A model generated the notes under the pieces. That model did not search any database. It was not told the origin of the DNA and saw only the letters and a program-made list of their open reading frames with translations. Shown here in pieces: positions 47,240 to 56,472 of a stretch of DNA of 64,000 bases; positions within the stretch are counted from its first letter, which is position 1; every line of letters begins with the position of its first letter. Origin of the DNA: Oleispira sp963851095 (lineage in GTDB: Bacteria > Pseudomonadota > Gammaproteobacteria > Pseudomonadales > Oceanobacteraceae); the NCBI GenBank assembly GCA_963851095.1, contig CAWKOX010000009.1:62001-126000 (forward strand), written 5' to 3'. The translations under genes were made by a program, and so were the position numbers.

Positions 47240-47962
47240 ATGCAGACGACTAGCTTATTAAATCTATTGCACATATCTAGCCCAGCACTGCCAATTGGTG
47301 CTTTCGCTTATTCGCAAGGTTTGGAATATACCTTGGAAGCAGGTTGGTGCAAAAAAGCGGATGATGTTGAGCAGTGGATTAAAAGCGTGATGGTTCATGG
47401 TCTCGGTGGCGTTGATTTACCCATATTAAAAAGACTGCATCAAGCTTGGTCTGCTTATGAGCAAGAGCAGAAGCAGATAGGTGAGCAAACTCAGGCTGAA
47501 GAATCTTTAAATTCTCAATCTTTAAAGCATTGGAATGCGATGTTATTAGCCTTCCGTGAAACCAAAGAACTGTATTTAGAAGACATTCAAGTGGGTGATG
47601 CATTTAAGCAATGGCATAAAAGCCAGTCGGCTGAACATATTGCTAAGCTCGAACTTATCGAGAAGCCAACCGTTGCTAGCATGTATGCATTAAATGCGGT
47701 GATTAAGGGCTTAACGGTTAAAGAATGTTTAATTGGTTTTGTCTGGGCTTGGTTAGAAAATCAAATAACCGCAGCCAGTAAAGCCATGCCAATGGGGCAA
47801 ACAGACGGGCAAAATATTATTCGCCATTTAATTCCACAAATTGAACCAGTGATAGAAAAGTCGATGCAATTAGAAGACGATGATATCGGATCAGGGCTTG
47901 TTGGCTTGTCCATGTCATCGGCGTTGCATGAAAATCAGTATTCGAGATTGTTTCGATCGTAA
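47240..47962 (+). CDS. ureF: Urease accessory protein UreF
   Basis: 240 residues. It starts LLNLLHISSPALPIGAFAYSQGLEYTLEAG, the UreF signature, with MPMGQTDGQNIIRHL near the end. It bridges UreD and UreG and gates GTP-dependent nickel transfer. The ATG at 47240 follows the ureE stop by two bases. An insert rich in Gln and Glu (about residues 72-92) is longer than usual. Confidence 0.96.
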   Translation: MQTTSLLNLLHISSPALPIGAFAYSQGLEYTLEAGWCKKADDVEQWIKSVMVHGLGGVDLPILKRLHQAWSAYEQEQKQIGEQTQAEESLNSQSLKHWNAMLLAFRETKELYLEDIQVGDAFKQWHKSQSAEHIAKLELIEKPTVASMYALNAVIKGLTVKECLIGFVWAWLENQITAASKAMPMGQTDGQNIIRHLIPQIEPVIEKSMQLEDDDIGSGLVGLSMSSALHENQYSRLFRS

Positions 47963-48004
47963 GCATGTTTATAAATTTAAGAAAACTACTCGCTTTGTAT
48001 TGAC

Positions 48005-48099
48005 CTTAGGTGTTTTTTTTAAGGCCATCTGAGGCATGGATGCCGAAGTTGAGTCTCCATGGACGAATTTACGACGTGCTGTAAAAGGAAATACCTAAG
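48005..48099. repeat. MITE-like element between ureF and ureG
   Basis: Terminal inverted repeats CTTAGGTGTTT (48005-48015) and AAATACCTAAG (48089-48099) match at 10 of 11 positions. The inside has nested palindromes GGCAT-GG-ATGCC and TCCATGGA. It is 95 bases long, non-coding, and explains most of the 183-base gap in an otherwise tight operon. Confidence 0.55.
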
Positions 48100-48145
48100 A
48101 GCGATACAGGGCGAGTTTAATAAACCAATTTAAAACGTAGTAGGT

Positions 48146-48793
48146 ATGAAAATGACAACACAACAAACATTACGCGTAGGCGTAGGCGGCCCTGTTGGGT
48201 CGGGTAAAACTGCACTATTAACAACTTTGTGCAAAGTAATGAAAGACACTTATAACATTGCCGTTGTGACTAACGACATCTATACCAAAGAAGATGCACA
48301 GTTTTTAACGCGTAACGAAGCGCTAGAAGCTGATCGTATTATTGGTGTAGAAACAGGTGGTTGCCCACATACGGCTATTCGTGAAGATGCATCGATGAAT
48401 CTTGCGGCGGTTAAAGAGCTCTCTGATCGTCATGAAGGGTTAGAAATGGTTTTGGTAGAATCTGGCGGTGATAACCTATCCGCAACGTTCAGCCCAGAAC
48501 TTTCAGACTTAACTTTATACGTTATCGACGTATCGGCTGGGGATAAAATTCCACGTAAAGGCGGCCCGGGTATTACTAAGTCAGATTTATTAATCATTAA
48601 TAAAATTGATTTAGCACCAATGGTGGGTGCTTCTTTAGAAGTGATGGATCGTGATGCTAAAAAAATGCGTGGCGAGCGTCCATTTGTATTCTCAAATCTG
48701 AAAAGCGGTCAAGGTGTGCAAGAAATTGTACGCTTCATTATCGAGCAAGGCATGTTGCGTGATACGGATCTTATGAAAGATAATCTTGCTTAG
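48146..48793 (+). CDS. ureG: Urease accessory GTPase UreG
   Basis: 215 residues from ATG 48146 (48152 is also possible). SIMIBI GTPase: P-loop VGVGGPVGSGKTALLTTLC, nickel site GCPHTAIREDASMN (Cys-Pro-His), switch VLVESGGDNLSATFSPEL and IINKIDLAP. It powers nickel insertion into urease. It is the last urease gene, with a hairpin terminator at 48849. Confidence 0.98.
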   Translation: MKMTTQQTLRVGVGGPVGSGKTALLTTLCKVMKDTYNIAVVTNDIYTKEDAQFLTRNEALEADRIIGVETGGCPHTAIREDASMNLAAVKELSDRHEGLEMVLVESGGDNLSATFSPELSDLTLYVIDVSAGDKIPRKGGPGITKSDLLIINKIDLAPMVGASLEVMDRDAKKMRGERPFVFSNLKSGQGVQEIVRFIIEQGMLRDTDLMKDNLA

Positions 48794-48848
48794 TCATGAT
48801 TTAACCAAAAATTAGAGATGATTTAGTCATTTAAAAATTGCATCAATA

Positions 48849-48885
48849 GTGAGCAGATTAATAATGAATAACCTGCTCACTTTTC
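48849..48885 (+). terminator. Terminator after ureG
   Basis: The perfect 8-base arms GTGAGCAG and CTGCTCAC (48849-48856 and 48873-48880) are followed by TTTTC, 55 bases after ureG. It separates the urease and urea-transport transcripts. Confidence 0.8.
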
Positions 48886-48989
48886 AATATACCGTATCCC
48901 GCCGTTTAAAAAATCTTCCATAGAAGTTTTCTCACTTCTAAAATGTCGACTTTGCAATCTCTGCCTGGTCGTGACTAAGACTTTCTTCC

Positions 48990-49045
48990 TAATGCACCAA
49001 AAAAACACATTAAGTGAATAAAAATGAATTTTTCTGGTGCAATTA
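48990..49045 (+). promoter_or_regulatory. Divergent NtrC-like half-sites ahead of urtA
   Basis: TGCACCA (48993-48999) and TGGTGCA (49035-49041) face each other. Each is flanked by an A or T tract, making an imperfect inverted repeat with arms of about 15 bases. Each half equals the NtrC half-site, but the usual 5-base spacing is absent. They are 95-160 bases above the sigma-54 promoter. The rest of 48794-49240 has no gene I can support. Confidence 0.45.
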
Positions 49046-49136
49046 AATATTATTGGAAACCTCTTAATAGGAAAACACCTATCTGCTTGGTCAATAAAGT
49101 GCGCGCTTGTGTGAATATAAAAGAAAATTCAATAGT

Positions 49137-49152
49137 TGGTATAGCCCTTGCT
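49137..49152 (+). promoter_or_regulatory. Sigma-54 promoter of urtABCDE
   Basis: TGGTATAGCCCTTGCT keeps GG-N10-GC and a full TTGCT -12 box; the -24 box is TGGTAT instead of TGGCAC. The start point would be near 49163, 78 bases before urtA. Confidence 0.7.
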
Positions 49153-49240
49153 CTAGTCCAGTTAGCATCACCTAAAAATATCGAGAAAGAACTAAACGTT
49201 TAGACCCGATAAAAATTTGGAAATTAAGAAGGACTTAAAA

Positions 49241-50563
49241 ATGAAAAGTATTTTTAAAAGCACAACGACTAAGCTGAGTAAGGTTTCTAAAGTATTAGCC
49301 GTTGCAACACTTGCTGCAGGCATCAGCATGGCCAATGCCGCAGACACTATTAAAGTCGGGGTGCTGCATTCCTTATCGGGCACGATGGCAATTTCTGAAA
49401 CAACATTAAAAGATACTGTTCTGATGATGATCGAAGAACAGAATAAAAAAGGTGGGTTATTAGGTAAGCAACTTGAACCTGTTGTAGTTGACCCCGCATC
49501 TAACTGGCCTTTATTCGCAGAAAAAACTCGCGAGCTATTATCGCAAGAAGAAGTGGATGTAATCTTTGGCTGCTGGACTTCGGTTTCTCGTAAATCCGTA
49601 TTGCCAGTAATCGAAGAGCTTAACGGCTTGATGTTCTACCCTGTACAGTATGAAGGTGAAGAATCTTCTAAAAACGTTTTTTATACGGGCGCAGCGCCAA
49701 ACCAGCAAGCGATCCCAGCCGTTGATTATTTATTAAACGAAGTAGGAGCTAAGCGTTTTGTACTCGCCGGAACGGATTATGTTTATCCGCGTACAACCAA
49801 TAAAATTCTAGTGAGTTACCTTAAGTCTAAAGGCATTGCCGATGAAGACATTATGGTTAACTACACACCGTTTGGTCATAGCGATTGGCAGACAATCGTT
49901 TCTGACGTTAAAAAATTCGGTAGCAAAGGTAAAAAGACAGCAGTTGTTTCAACAGTTAATGGTGATGCAAACGTTCCTTTTTATAAAGAATTAGCTAACC
50001 AAGGAATTAGTTCAGAAGACATTCCTGTGGTTGCATTCTCGGTCGGTGAAGAAGAACTTTCTGGTTTCGATACTAAGCCTCTTGTGGGTCACCTTGCCGC
50101 ATGGAACTACTTCATGAGTGCAGATAGCGAAGAAAACGAAAAATTCATCAGCCAATGGCATGCCTATACCAAAGACGATAACCGCGTAACCAACGATCCT
50201 ATGGAAGCGACTTACATTGGTTTCAAAATGTGGGCACAAGCCGTTGAAAAAGCGGGTAGCGAAGATGTCGATAAAGTACGTTCAGCAATGTACGGCATGA
50301 CGGTTCCTAATCTAGCCGGTGGTACTGCGGTAATGAATACCAATCACCACTTATCTAAGCCTGTTCTAATCGGTGAAATTCAAGAAGACGGTCAGTTCGA
50401 TATCGTTTGGCAGACCGATGGTGAAGTAAAGGGTGATGCTTGGACGGATTTTCTACCAGAGAGTAAGGTGTTGATTTCTGATTGGACTGCTCCTATAAAC
50501 TGCGGAAACTATAATACGGTTACAAAATCTTGTGGTGCAACTGCACTGGCTAGCGAAGAGTAA
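49241..50563 (+). CDS. urtA: Urea ABC transporter, periplasmic substrate-binding protein
   Basis: 440 residues from ATG 49241 with AAGAAGGA eight bases ahead. The signal peptide runs to ISMANA before ADTIKVGVLHSLSGTMAISE. The type I periplasmic binding fold shows VVDPASNWPLFAEKTRELL and VDVIFGCWTSVSRKSVLPVIEE, blocks shared by UrtA and FmdD. The urease genes next to it favour urea as ligand. Confidence 0.95.
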   Translation: MKSIFKSTTTKLSKVSKVLAVATLAAGISMANAADTIKVGVLHSLSGTMAISETTLKDTVLMMIEEQNKKGGLLGKQLEPVVVDPASNWPLFAEKTRELLSQEEVDVIFGCWTSVSRKSVLPVIEELNGLMFYPVQYEGEESSKNVFYTGAAPNQQAIPAVDYLLNEVGAKRFVLAGTDYVYPRTTNKILVSYLKSKGIADEDIMVNYTPFGHSDWQTIVSDVKKFGSKGKKTAVVSTVNGDANVPFYKELANQGISSEDIPVVAFSVGEEELSGFDTKPLVGHLAAWNYFMSADSEENEKFISQWHAYTKDDNRVTNDPMEATYIGFKMWAQAVEKAGSEDVDKVRSAMYGMTVPNLAGGTAVMNTNHHLSKPVLIGEIQEDGQFDIVWQTDGEVKGDAWTDFLPESKVLISDWTAPINCGNYNTVTKSCGATALASEE

Positions 50564-50656
50564 TCTTCTTTATGACTGGGAGTGCAGCAGTGCTCTCAGT
50601 CATTACTTCTCGAATTAAAATCTATTCATTTATAAAATTTCATTAGGAACCTAATC

Positions 50657-52330
50657 ATGCGCGAATACGTAAAACGTATTGTGCTGCTGAGTTGCTTTTC
50701 AATGCTTGCTGCTTTCAGTCATGCAGAAAGTGATACCAGCACGGAAGCCAAAGAAGCATTTCACAATACGTTACCTGCAATGACGCAGGCACTGATTAAA
50801 GCCAGCTATAAAGAAAAAGCTGACATAATTGATAGCATTGCCGCTATAGAAGATGATAATAAATTATTGATATTGCAATCCTTGTTAGATAACAAACTGT
50901 ACTATCAGAAAAAGAGCCAAGATCGAATTTTGATTGTTGATATGGCTTTAGTAAAAGCTAAAAAAACAAATGCCATGCTAGATGCGTTCAGCCAAGAAGA
51001 TGTTGTTGGTTTGTCGAAGCGCGCTGTTAAGCGAATTGGTGTGAATAACGCGTTACGCCGCAATCTTCGTTCTCATTTATCTTTGTTAAAAATCACTCAT
51101 CCAGATTCGAATGTTCGTATTGCTGCCGCGCAAAATTTATTAAAGGATAGCACGGGAATCGATTTAGCCTTTGTTGAAAAAACTTTAAAAAAAGAAAAGA
51201 ATCCTCAAGTTATCGATATCCTAAAAACAGCTCGTGGTTTGATGTTGTTAAAGACTGATCAATCGACAATTCGTCTGCTTGCTCTAGAAGAGCTAGATGG
51301 TTCTTTATACCCAGAAGTTCGTATCGAATTAAATCAATTTATTTCAGCCTTTACCGAAGAAGATAAAAAAGAGCGCACTGATGAGCTTAAGTTAGCTGAG
51401 CGAACCCTTGCCGATATTGAAACACTCATGACTTATAACGGTTATGCCGAAAACCTATATTTTGGTTTGGCGTTAGGTGCTGTTTTGTTACTGGCAGCGA
51501 TTGGTCTTGCGATCACCTTTGGTGTGATGGGCGTGATTAATATGGCTCATGGTGAAATGATCATGCTGGGTGCGTATACCACTTACGTTATTCAAATGTT
51601 AATGCCAGAGTCAATTGGTGCTTCGCTATTAGTTTCGATTCCTGCGGCATTCTTAGTTAGTGGTTTTGTTGGTATTTTAATTGAGCGCTCAGTAATTCGT
51701 CACTTATACGGTCGCCCGTTAGAAACATTATTAGCCACATTTGGTATCAGCTTAATCTTACAACAAGCGGTTCGTTCTATTTTTGGTCCATTAAATCGTG
51801 AAGTGATTACCCCAGATTGGTTAGCGGGTACTTTTATGGTGAACCCAGGTTTATCGCTTACCTATAACCGTTTATACATCATCATTTTCAGCTTAGTGGT
51901 ATTGGCGGTATTAGCGCTTGTATTAAAGCGTACGCTGTTTGGCTTGCAAATGCGTGCGGTTACCATGAACCGTCCAATGGCCAGCTCTATGGGTATTCGT
52001 ACCGGTTGGGTTGATGCCTTAACGTTTGGTTTAGGTTCAGGTATTGCGGGTATTGCGGGTGTGGCATTAAGTCAGCTAACCAACGTAGGTCCTAATTTGG
52101 GTCAGGCGTATATTATTGATTCGTTTATGGTCGTGGTATTTGGTGGTGTGGGTAACTTGTGGGGTACGTTAGTCGGCGCTATGTCGCTGGGTATTGCTAA
52201 TAAGTTTATGGAACCTGTTGCCGGTGCGGTACTCGCAAAAATTCTGGTATTAGTTTTCATTATTTTATTCATCCAAAAACGTCCTCGGGGTTTATTCGCT
52301 CTGAAAGGCCGTGCAGTTGATAACGGTTAA
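50657..52330 (+). CDS. urtB: Urea ABC transporter permease with long N-terminal periplasmic domain
   Basis: 557 residues. A signal peptide (LSCFSMLAAFSHA) leads to a ~230-residue soluble helical region (about 25-255) with HEAT-like pieces such as HPDSNVRIAAAQNLL. The LivH-type permease follows, with GLALGAVLLLAAIGLAITFGVMGVINMAHGEMIMLGAYT and about eight membrane segments. The N-terminal extension is known in proteobacterial UrtB, but its job is not established. urtC starts ten bases after the stop. Confidence 0.95.
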   Translation: MREYVKRIVLLSCFSMLAAFSHAESDTSTEAKEAFHNTLPAMTQALIKASYKEKADIIDSIAAIEDDNKLLILQSLLDNKLYYQKKSQDRILIVDMALVKAKKTNAMLDAFSQEDVVGLSKRAVKRIGVNNALRRNLRSHLSLLKITHPDSNVRIAAAQNLLKDSTGIDLAFVEKTLKKEKNPQVIDILKTARGLMLLKTDQSTIRLLALEELDGSLYPEVRIELNQFISAFTEEDKKERTDELKLAERTLADIETLMTYNGYAENLYFGLALGAVLLLAAIGLAITFGVMGVINMAHGEMIMLGAYTTYVIQMLMPESIGASLLVSIPAAFLVSGFVGILIERSVIRHLYGRPLETLLATFGISLILQQAVRSIFGPLNREVITPDWLAGTFMVNPGLSLTYNRLYIIIFSLVVLAVLALVLKRTLFGLQMRAVTMNRPMASSMGIRTGWVDALTFGLGSGIAGIAGVALSQLTNVGPNLGQAYIIDSFMVVVFGGVGNLWGTLVGAMSLGIANKFMEPVAGAVLAKILVLVFIILFIQKRPRGLFALKGRAVDNG

Positions 52331-52340
52331 GGAGGTTTTT

Positions 52341-53534
52341 ATGAACAATATTCAAGAGAAAAGTAATCAAGTAAAGCTTGGCCCATTAACAACGCTACTG
52401 ATGAACGACAAAGGGGGTCGTCGTTTATTAGCAGTACTCGCGGCGTTGGCCATTTTAGTTCCGGCATTAAATTTATTGATGCCGGAAGGTTCTTTATTCC
52501 ATGTGTCGACGTACACCATGACGCTATTGGGTAAATATCTATGTTATGCCTTATTAGCCGTAGCCGTGGATTTAATCTGGGGCTATTGCGGGATTTTGAG
52601 TTTGGGACACGGTGCGTTTTTCGCATTGGGTGGTTATGCCATGGGCATGTATCTCATGCGTCAAATTGGCGATCGCGGCGTTTATAGTAATCCTGATCTG
52701 CCTGACTTTATGGTGTTCTTAAACTGGCAAGAATTGCCTTGGTACTGGTTAGGTTTTGATAACTTTAGTTTCGCGATGGTGATGGTGTTATTAGCACCGG
52801 GTATCTTAGCCTTTGTGTTTGGTGCTTTGGCGTTCCGATCTCGTGTAACCGGTGTTTATCTTTCGATTATTACCCAAGCATTAACGTATGCCTTGATGTT
52901 AGCGTTTTTCCGTAACGATATGGGTTTTGGGGGTAATAACGGCTTAACCGACTTCAAAGATATTTTAGGCTTTGATTTACAGGCGGATACGACGCGTGCG
53001 GGTTTGTTTTTCTGTTCGGCCTTGGCGTTAATAATCGGTTATTTAATCAGCCGCTTTATTGTTACCTCTAAACTAGGTCGAGTACTCATCGCGATTCGTG
53101 ATAGTGAAAATCGTGCACGATTTTTAGGATATAAAGTTGAGTACTTTAAATTATTCGTCTTTGTGGTATCGGCTATGTTGGCGGGTATTGCAGGTGCACT
53201 TTATGTTCCTCAGGTAGGCATTATTAACCCCGGTGAGTTTGCTCCGTTATTATCCATCGAGATGATTATCTGGGTAGCAGTTGGTGGGCGCGGTACATTA
53301 TTTGGTGCTGTGATCGGTGCTATCTTGGTGAACTATGCAAAAACCTATTTCACCGGTGCGTTTGCGGAAATCTGGTTGTTCTTGTTAGGTGGCTTGTTTG
53401 TACTGACAACCTTGTATCTGCCAAGAGGCATTATTGGTTTGTGGAAAGAAACCTCTGAGAAAATATCAAAAAAGTTAGCCGATCGAAAATCGGATAACAA
53501 AAGAGAGTCGCTTCCTAAAGGAGAAAACGTATGA
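52341..53534 (+). CDS. urtC: Urea ABC transporter permease UrtC
   Basis: 397 residues from ATG 52341 behind AAGGAGG. LivM-type permease with about ten membrane segments; the family block is DLIWGYCGILSLGHGAFFALGGYAMGMYLMR and the EAA-like loop VGGRGTLFGAVIGAILVNY. With UrtB it forms the channel. It overlaps urtD by four bases (ATGA). Confidence 0.96.
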   Translation: MNNIQEKSNQVKLGPLTTLLMNDKGGRRLLAVLAALAILVPALNLLMPEGSLFHVSTYTMTLLGKYLCYALLAVAVDLIWGYCGILSLGHGAFFALGGYAMGMYLMRQIGDRGVYSNPDLPDFMVFLNWQELPWYWLGFDNFSFAMVMVLLAPGILAFVFGALAFRSRVTGVYLSIITQALTYALMLAFFRNDMGFGGNNGLTDFKDILGFDLQADTTRAGLFFCSALALIIGYLISRFIVTSKLGRVLIAIRDSENRARFLGYKVEYFKLFVFVVSAMLAGIAGALYVPQVGIINPGEFAPLLSIEMIIWVAVGGRGTLFGAVIGAILVNYAKTYFTGAFAEIWLFLLGGLFVLTTLYLPRGIIGLWKETSEKISKKLADRKSDNKRESLPKGENV

Positions 53535-54337
53535 GCAGCATCAGCGGTATGAACAGCAAGCACATTGATAACTCTCCTGTTCTTTATCTGGATGGCGTCA
53601 CGGTTAGCTTTGATGGTTTTAAAGCGTTAAATAATCTTTCTATGACGATAGAGAAAGGTGAGATGCGCGCGATCATTGGTCCTAACGGCGCAGGTAAAAC
53701 CACCATGATGGATGTGATTACGGGTAAGACTCGTCCGGATGAAGGTACGATTCAATTTAATAGTACTTCTAAGGAAGCTGGAAACAAAAATACCGATTAC
53801 GATTTGACTGAATATGATGAAGCATCGGTTGCAAATTTAGGTGTGGGCCGAAAATTCCAGAAACCGAGTGTGATTGAAAGCTTAACCATTTTTGAAAATT
53901 TAGAAATGTCTTTAAAAGGGGGCCGCACTATTTGGCAGTCTTTATTTCATAAATTAAGTGCTGAGCAAAAACTCAAACTGGATGAGATTCTCGGTTTAAT
54001 CGACATGACTGATAAGGCGCATGAGTTAGCGGGTAATTTATCTCATGGTCAAAAGCAGTGGTTAGAGATTGGTATGTTATTGGGGCAAGAACCTGAATTA
54101 TTATTAATTGATGAGCCTGCTGCTGGCATGACGGATGAAGAAACGATGAAAACCGCCGAGCTGTTTAAGACCTTAGCGAAAACACATTCGTTAATGGTGG
54201 TTGAACACGATATGGATTTTATTGAAGCGTTAAATTGCAAAGTGACCGTATTGAACGAAGGCAGTGTATTAGCGGAAGGTACTTTACAAGAAGTGAAGGC
54301 CAATGAAGATGTTATTGAAAAGTATTTGGGACGCTAA
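53531..54337 (+). CDS. urtD: Urea ABC transporter ATP-binding protein UrtD
   Basis: 268 residues. LivG-type ATPase: Walker A IIGPNGAGKTTMMDVITG, signature NLSHGQKQWLEIGMLL (SHGQ), Walker B LLLIDEPAAGMT and the switch His in VVEHDMDF. It starts inside the end of urtC. urtE follows after 2 bases. Confidence 0.97.
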   Translation: MSSISGMNSKHIDNSPVLYLDGVTVSFDGFKALNNLSMTIEKGEMRAIIGPNGAGKTTMMDVITGKTRPDEGTIQFNSTSKEAGNKNTDYDLTEYDEASVANLGVGRKFQKPSVIESLTIFENLEMSLKGGRTIWQSLFHKLSAEQKLKLDEILGLIDMTDKAHELAGNLSHGQKQWLEIGMLLGQEPELLLIDEPAAGMTDEETMKTAELFKTLAKTHSLMVVEHDMDFIEALNCKVTVLNEGSVLAEGTLQEVKANEDVIEKYLGR

Positions 54338-54339
54338 TT

Positions 54340-55038
54340 ATGTTGAAAGTTAAAAATGTAGATGTGTCTTATGGTGCTAGCCAGGCTTTATATGATGTTT
54401 CTATGGATGCAGAAATTGGCAAAGTAACTTGTGTACTGGGGCGTAACGGTGTGGGTAAAACGACATTGATGAAAGCCTTGTCGGGACACTTATCTGCGGG
54501 TAAAGGTGAAATCGAATGGATGGGTAAGGATATAAACGGCCAGGCGCCGTTTGATCGTGCCAGGCAGGGCATTGCGTATGTTCCTCAGGGTCGAGATATC
54601 TTTTCGCAGCTTACGGTTGAAGAAAATTTAGAAACAGCTTTTTCGGCCTTACCTAAAAGTCAGCGTAAAATTGATCCTGAAGTTTTTGCTTTGTTTCCTG
54701 TATTGCACAAGATGCTCAAGCGCCGAGGTGGTGATTTATCCGGTGGTCAGCAGCAGCAATTAGCGATTGCCCGAGCGTTATTACTACGACCTAAAATGTT
54801 GATTCTGGATGAGCCAACCGAAGGTATTCAACCGTCTGTAATTAAAGACATTGGTAAAGTGATTGAGCTTCTGCGTGATCGAGGTGAGATGGCGATTGTA
54901 TTGGTTGAGCAATATTTAGAGTTTGCTGCTGAATTAGCGGACGAATTTATTATCTTAGAGCGTGGTCGTGTTGTGGCTACGGGGTCGGGTGATGAATTGG
55001 CAACGTCTAAGGAGGCTAAAGAATTATTGGCAATCTGA
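54340..55038 (+). CDS. urtE: Urea ABC transporter ATP-binding protein UrtE
   Basis: 232 residues. LivF-type ATPase: Walker A VLGRNGVGKTTLMKALSG, signature LSGGQQQQLAIARALL, Walker B MLILDEPTEGIQPSVIKDIG (the Urt-type block) and VLVEQYLEFA. It is the last urt gene and is closed by the hairpin at 55124. Confidence 0.97.
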   Translation: MLKVKNVDVSYGASQALYDVSMDAEIGKVTCVLGRNGVGKTTLMKALSGHLSAGKGEIEWMGKDINGQAPFDRARQGIAYVPQGRDIFSQLTVEENLETAFSALPKSQRKIDPEVFALFPVLHKMLKRRGGDLSGGQQQQLAIARALLLRPKMLILDEPTEGIQPSVIKDIGKVIELLRDRGEMAIVLVEQYLEFAAELADEFIILERGRVVATGSGDELATSKEAKELLAI

Positions 55039-55123
55039 CAATGTTTGATGAGCAGATGCTTAAGTAAGCTGCTACTGAATCAAAATTATTTATTCAAATA
55101 AGTAATTTGTCGTAGTGAACAAT

Positions 55124-55152
55124 AAAGGCGTGCCACATTGGTGCGCCTTTTC
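55124..55152 (+). terminator. Terminator of urtABCDE
   Basis: AAAGGCGTGCCA-CAT-TGGTGCGCCTTT with two G-T pairs, then TTC. It lies 86 bases after urtE, so the TorF gene has its own promoter. The remainder of 55039-55382 holds GCACCA and TGTGCACT half-sites resembling NtrC halves (about 55161-55197) and the sigma-54 site at 55274. Confidence 0.85.
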
Positions 55153-55273
55153 TATTTTTACGCACCAAAACTGAACTCTCTAGGTATGTTGTGCACTGGT
55201 TTTAATCTTTAATAAATAGATATTAATATATGGAATCCACTTAAGTCATTGAAATCAAAGGACTTTATAAAGT

Positions 55274-55289
55274 TGGCACACCTTCTGCT
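55274..55289 (+). promoter_or_regulatory. Sigma-54 promoter ahead of the TorF gene, glnK and amtB
   Basis: TGGCACACCTTCTGCT has a perfect TGGCAC -24 box and GG-N10-GC spacing; the -12 box is CTGCT. The start point would be near 55300, 83 bases before the TorF gene. Confidence 0.8.
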
Positions 55290-55382
55290 ATAAGACATTC
55301 AGATACATAAAATAGTGCGTAGCCAGAAGGCTCGCCTAAATACTTAAAGTTAAAAACTTAAAACTAAAGAAGGAAGGTCCTA

Positions 55383-56060
55383 ATGACTAAATTATCTCAA
55401 GCAATCGCACTAGCAACTGTAATGACTGCAGGTCTAGTTGGTACTACAACAACTCAAGCTGAAGTTGAAGTTTCTGCTTCTGCTGCTATTGCGAACATGT
55501 ACTTATGGCGTGGTACTGATCTAGGTTCTAACGCAGGCCAAGGCGGTGTTCCAGCGGTTTCTGGTGGTTTATCAGTAAGTTCTGTTGGCGCATACGGTGG
55601 TGTTTGGACTTCTTCTGGTGATGCCGGTGCTGGACAAGAATATGACATCTATGCAGGTTATGGCGGTGAAGCAGGTGCTCTTTCTTATGACGTAAGTGTT
55701 TGGGCTTATGTTTATCCTGATGGCGGTACTTCAGACGGTACTTTTGGTGATAACTCTGAAGTTATTATTAGTCTTGGCGCTGCTGGTGGTTCTGTTGGTA
55801 TCTATAAACAGATCGGCGATAAAGTTGATAATGACAACATGTATTACACACTAGGTTATGGCATGAATGCTTTCAGCGGTACTGTTGGTATTACTGATGC
55901 TGCAGCAAAAGGTTCTGATTATACTCACCTAGATCTTTCTTATGCTTATAACGACAACCTTTCTTTCACAGTAAGCAAGATCGTAGATCAAGAAACTGAA
56001 AAAGCGTTAGATGAAGATACTAAATTAGTTGTTTCTTACAGCCTGCCTATTGATCTATAA
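55383..56060 (+). CDS. TorF family putative porin
   Basis: 225 residues. A signal peptide ends TTTQA before EVEVSASAAIANMYLWRGTD; the MYLWRGTDLG block, alternating beta strands, and a C-terminal strand ending in a hydrophobic residue mark the TorF/Gcw_chp outer-membrane family. A GAAGGAAGG ribosome site lies just ahead. Its place between urt and glnK-amtB, behind a sigma-54 promoter, suggests an outer-membrane pore for a small nitrogen compound such as urea. The solute is inference. Confidence 0.85.
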   Translation: MTKLSQAIALATVMTAGLVGTTTTQAEVEVSASAAIANMYLWRGTDLGSNAGQGGVPAVSGGLSVSSVGAYGGVWTSSGDAGAGQEYDIYAGYGGEAGALSYDVSVWAYVYPDGGTSDGTFGDNSEVIISLGAAGGSVGIYKQIGDKVDNDNMYYTLGYGMNAFSGTVGITDAAAKGSDYTHLDLSYAYNDNLSFTVSKIVDQETEKALDEDTKLVVSYSLPIDL

Positions 56061-56133
56061 ATAACATACAATGAGCCCCTGCCTCCGCAAGGGCTCAAAT
56101 TTCAAAATTTATAATACTTAAAGGGAGTTTTCT

Positions 56134-56472
56134 ATGAAACTCGTAACTGCTGTTGTTAAGCCTTTTAAATTAGATGACGTGCGTGAAGCACTGTCTGAAA
56201 TCGGTGTTCAAGGTATTACTGTTACTGAAGTTAAAGGCTTTGGTCGTCAGAAAGGCCACACTGAATTGTATCGTGGTGCTGAATACGTTGTTGATTTCCT
56301 ACCAAAAGTAAAAATCGAAGTTGCTGTTGCAGATGAGCAAACAGAGCAAGTTATCGAAGCGGTAACGAAAGCAGCCAATACTGGCAAAATCGGCGATGGC
56401 AAAATTTTTGTGACGAGCCTAGAGCAAATCATTCGAATTCGTACCGGTGAAACGGGTGCAGACGCGATTTAA
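56134..56472 (+). CDS. glnK: Nitrogen regulatory protein PII (GlnK)
   Basis: 112 residues, full length. The T-loop has the uridylylated Tyr51 in HTELYRGAEYVVDFLPK; the B- and C-loops are NTGKIGDGKIFV and IRIRTGETGADAI. It blocks the AmtB channel when nitrogen is plentiful and senses ATP/ADP and 2-oxoglutarate. Its link to amtB, 119 bases on, identifies it as GlnK rather than GlnB. A hairpin ACTGAT...ATCAGT (56489-56511) lies between the two. Confidence 0.96.
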   Translation: MKLVTAVVKPFKLDDVREALSEIGVQGITVTEVKGFGRQKGHTELYRGAEYVVDFLPKVKIEVAVADEQTEQVIEAVTKAANTGKIGDGKIFVTSLEQIIRIRTGETGADAI

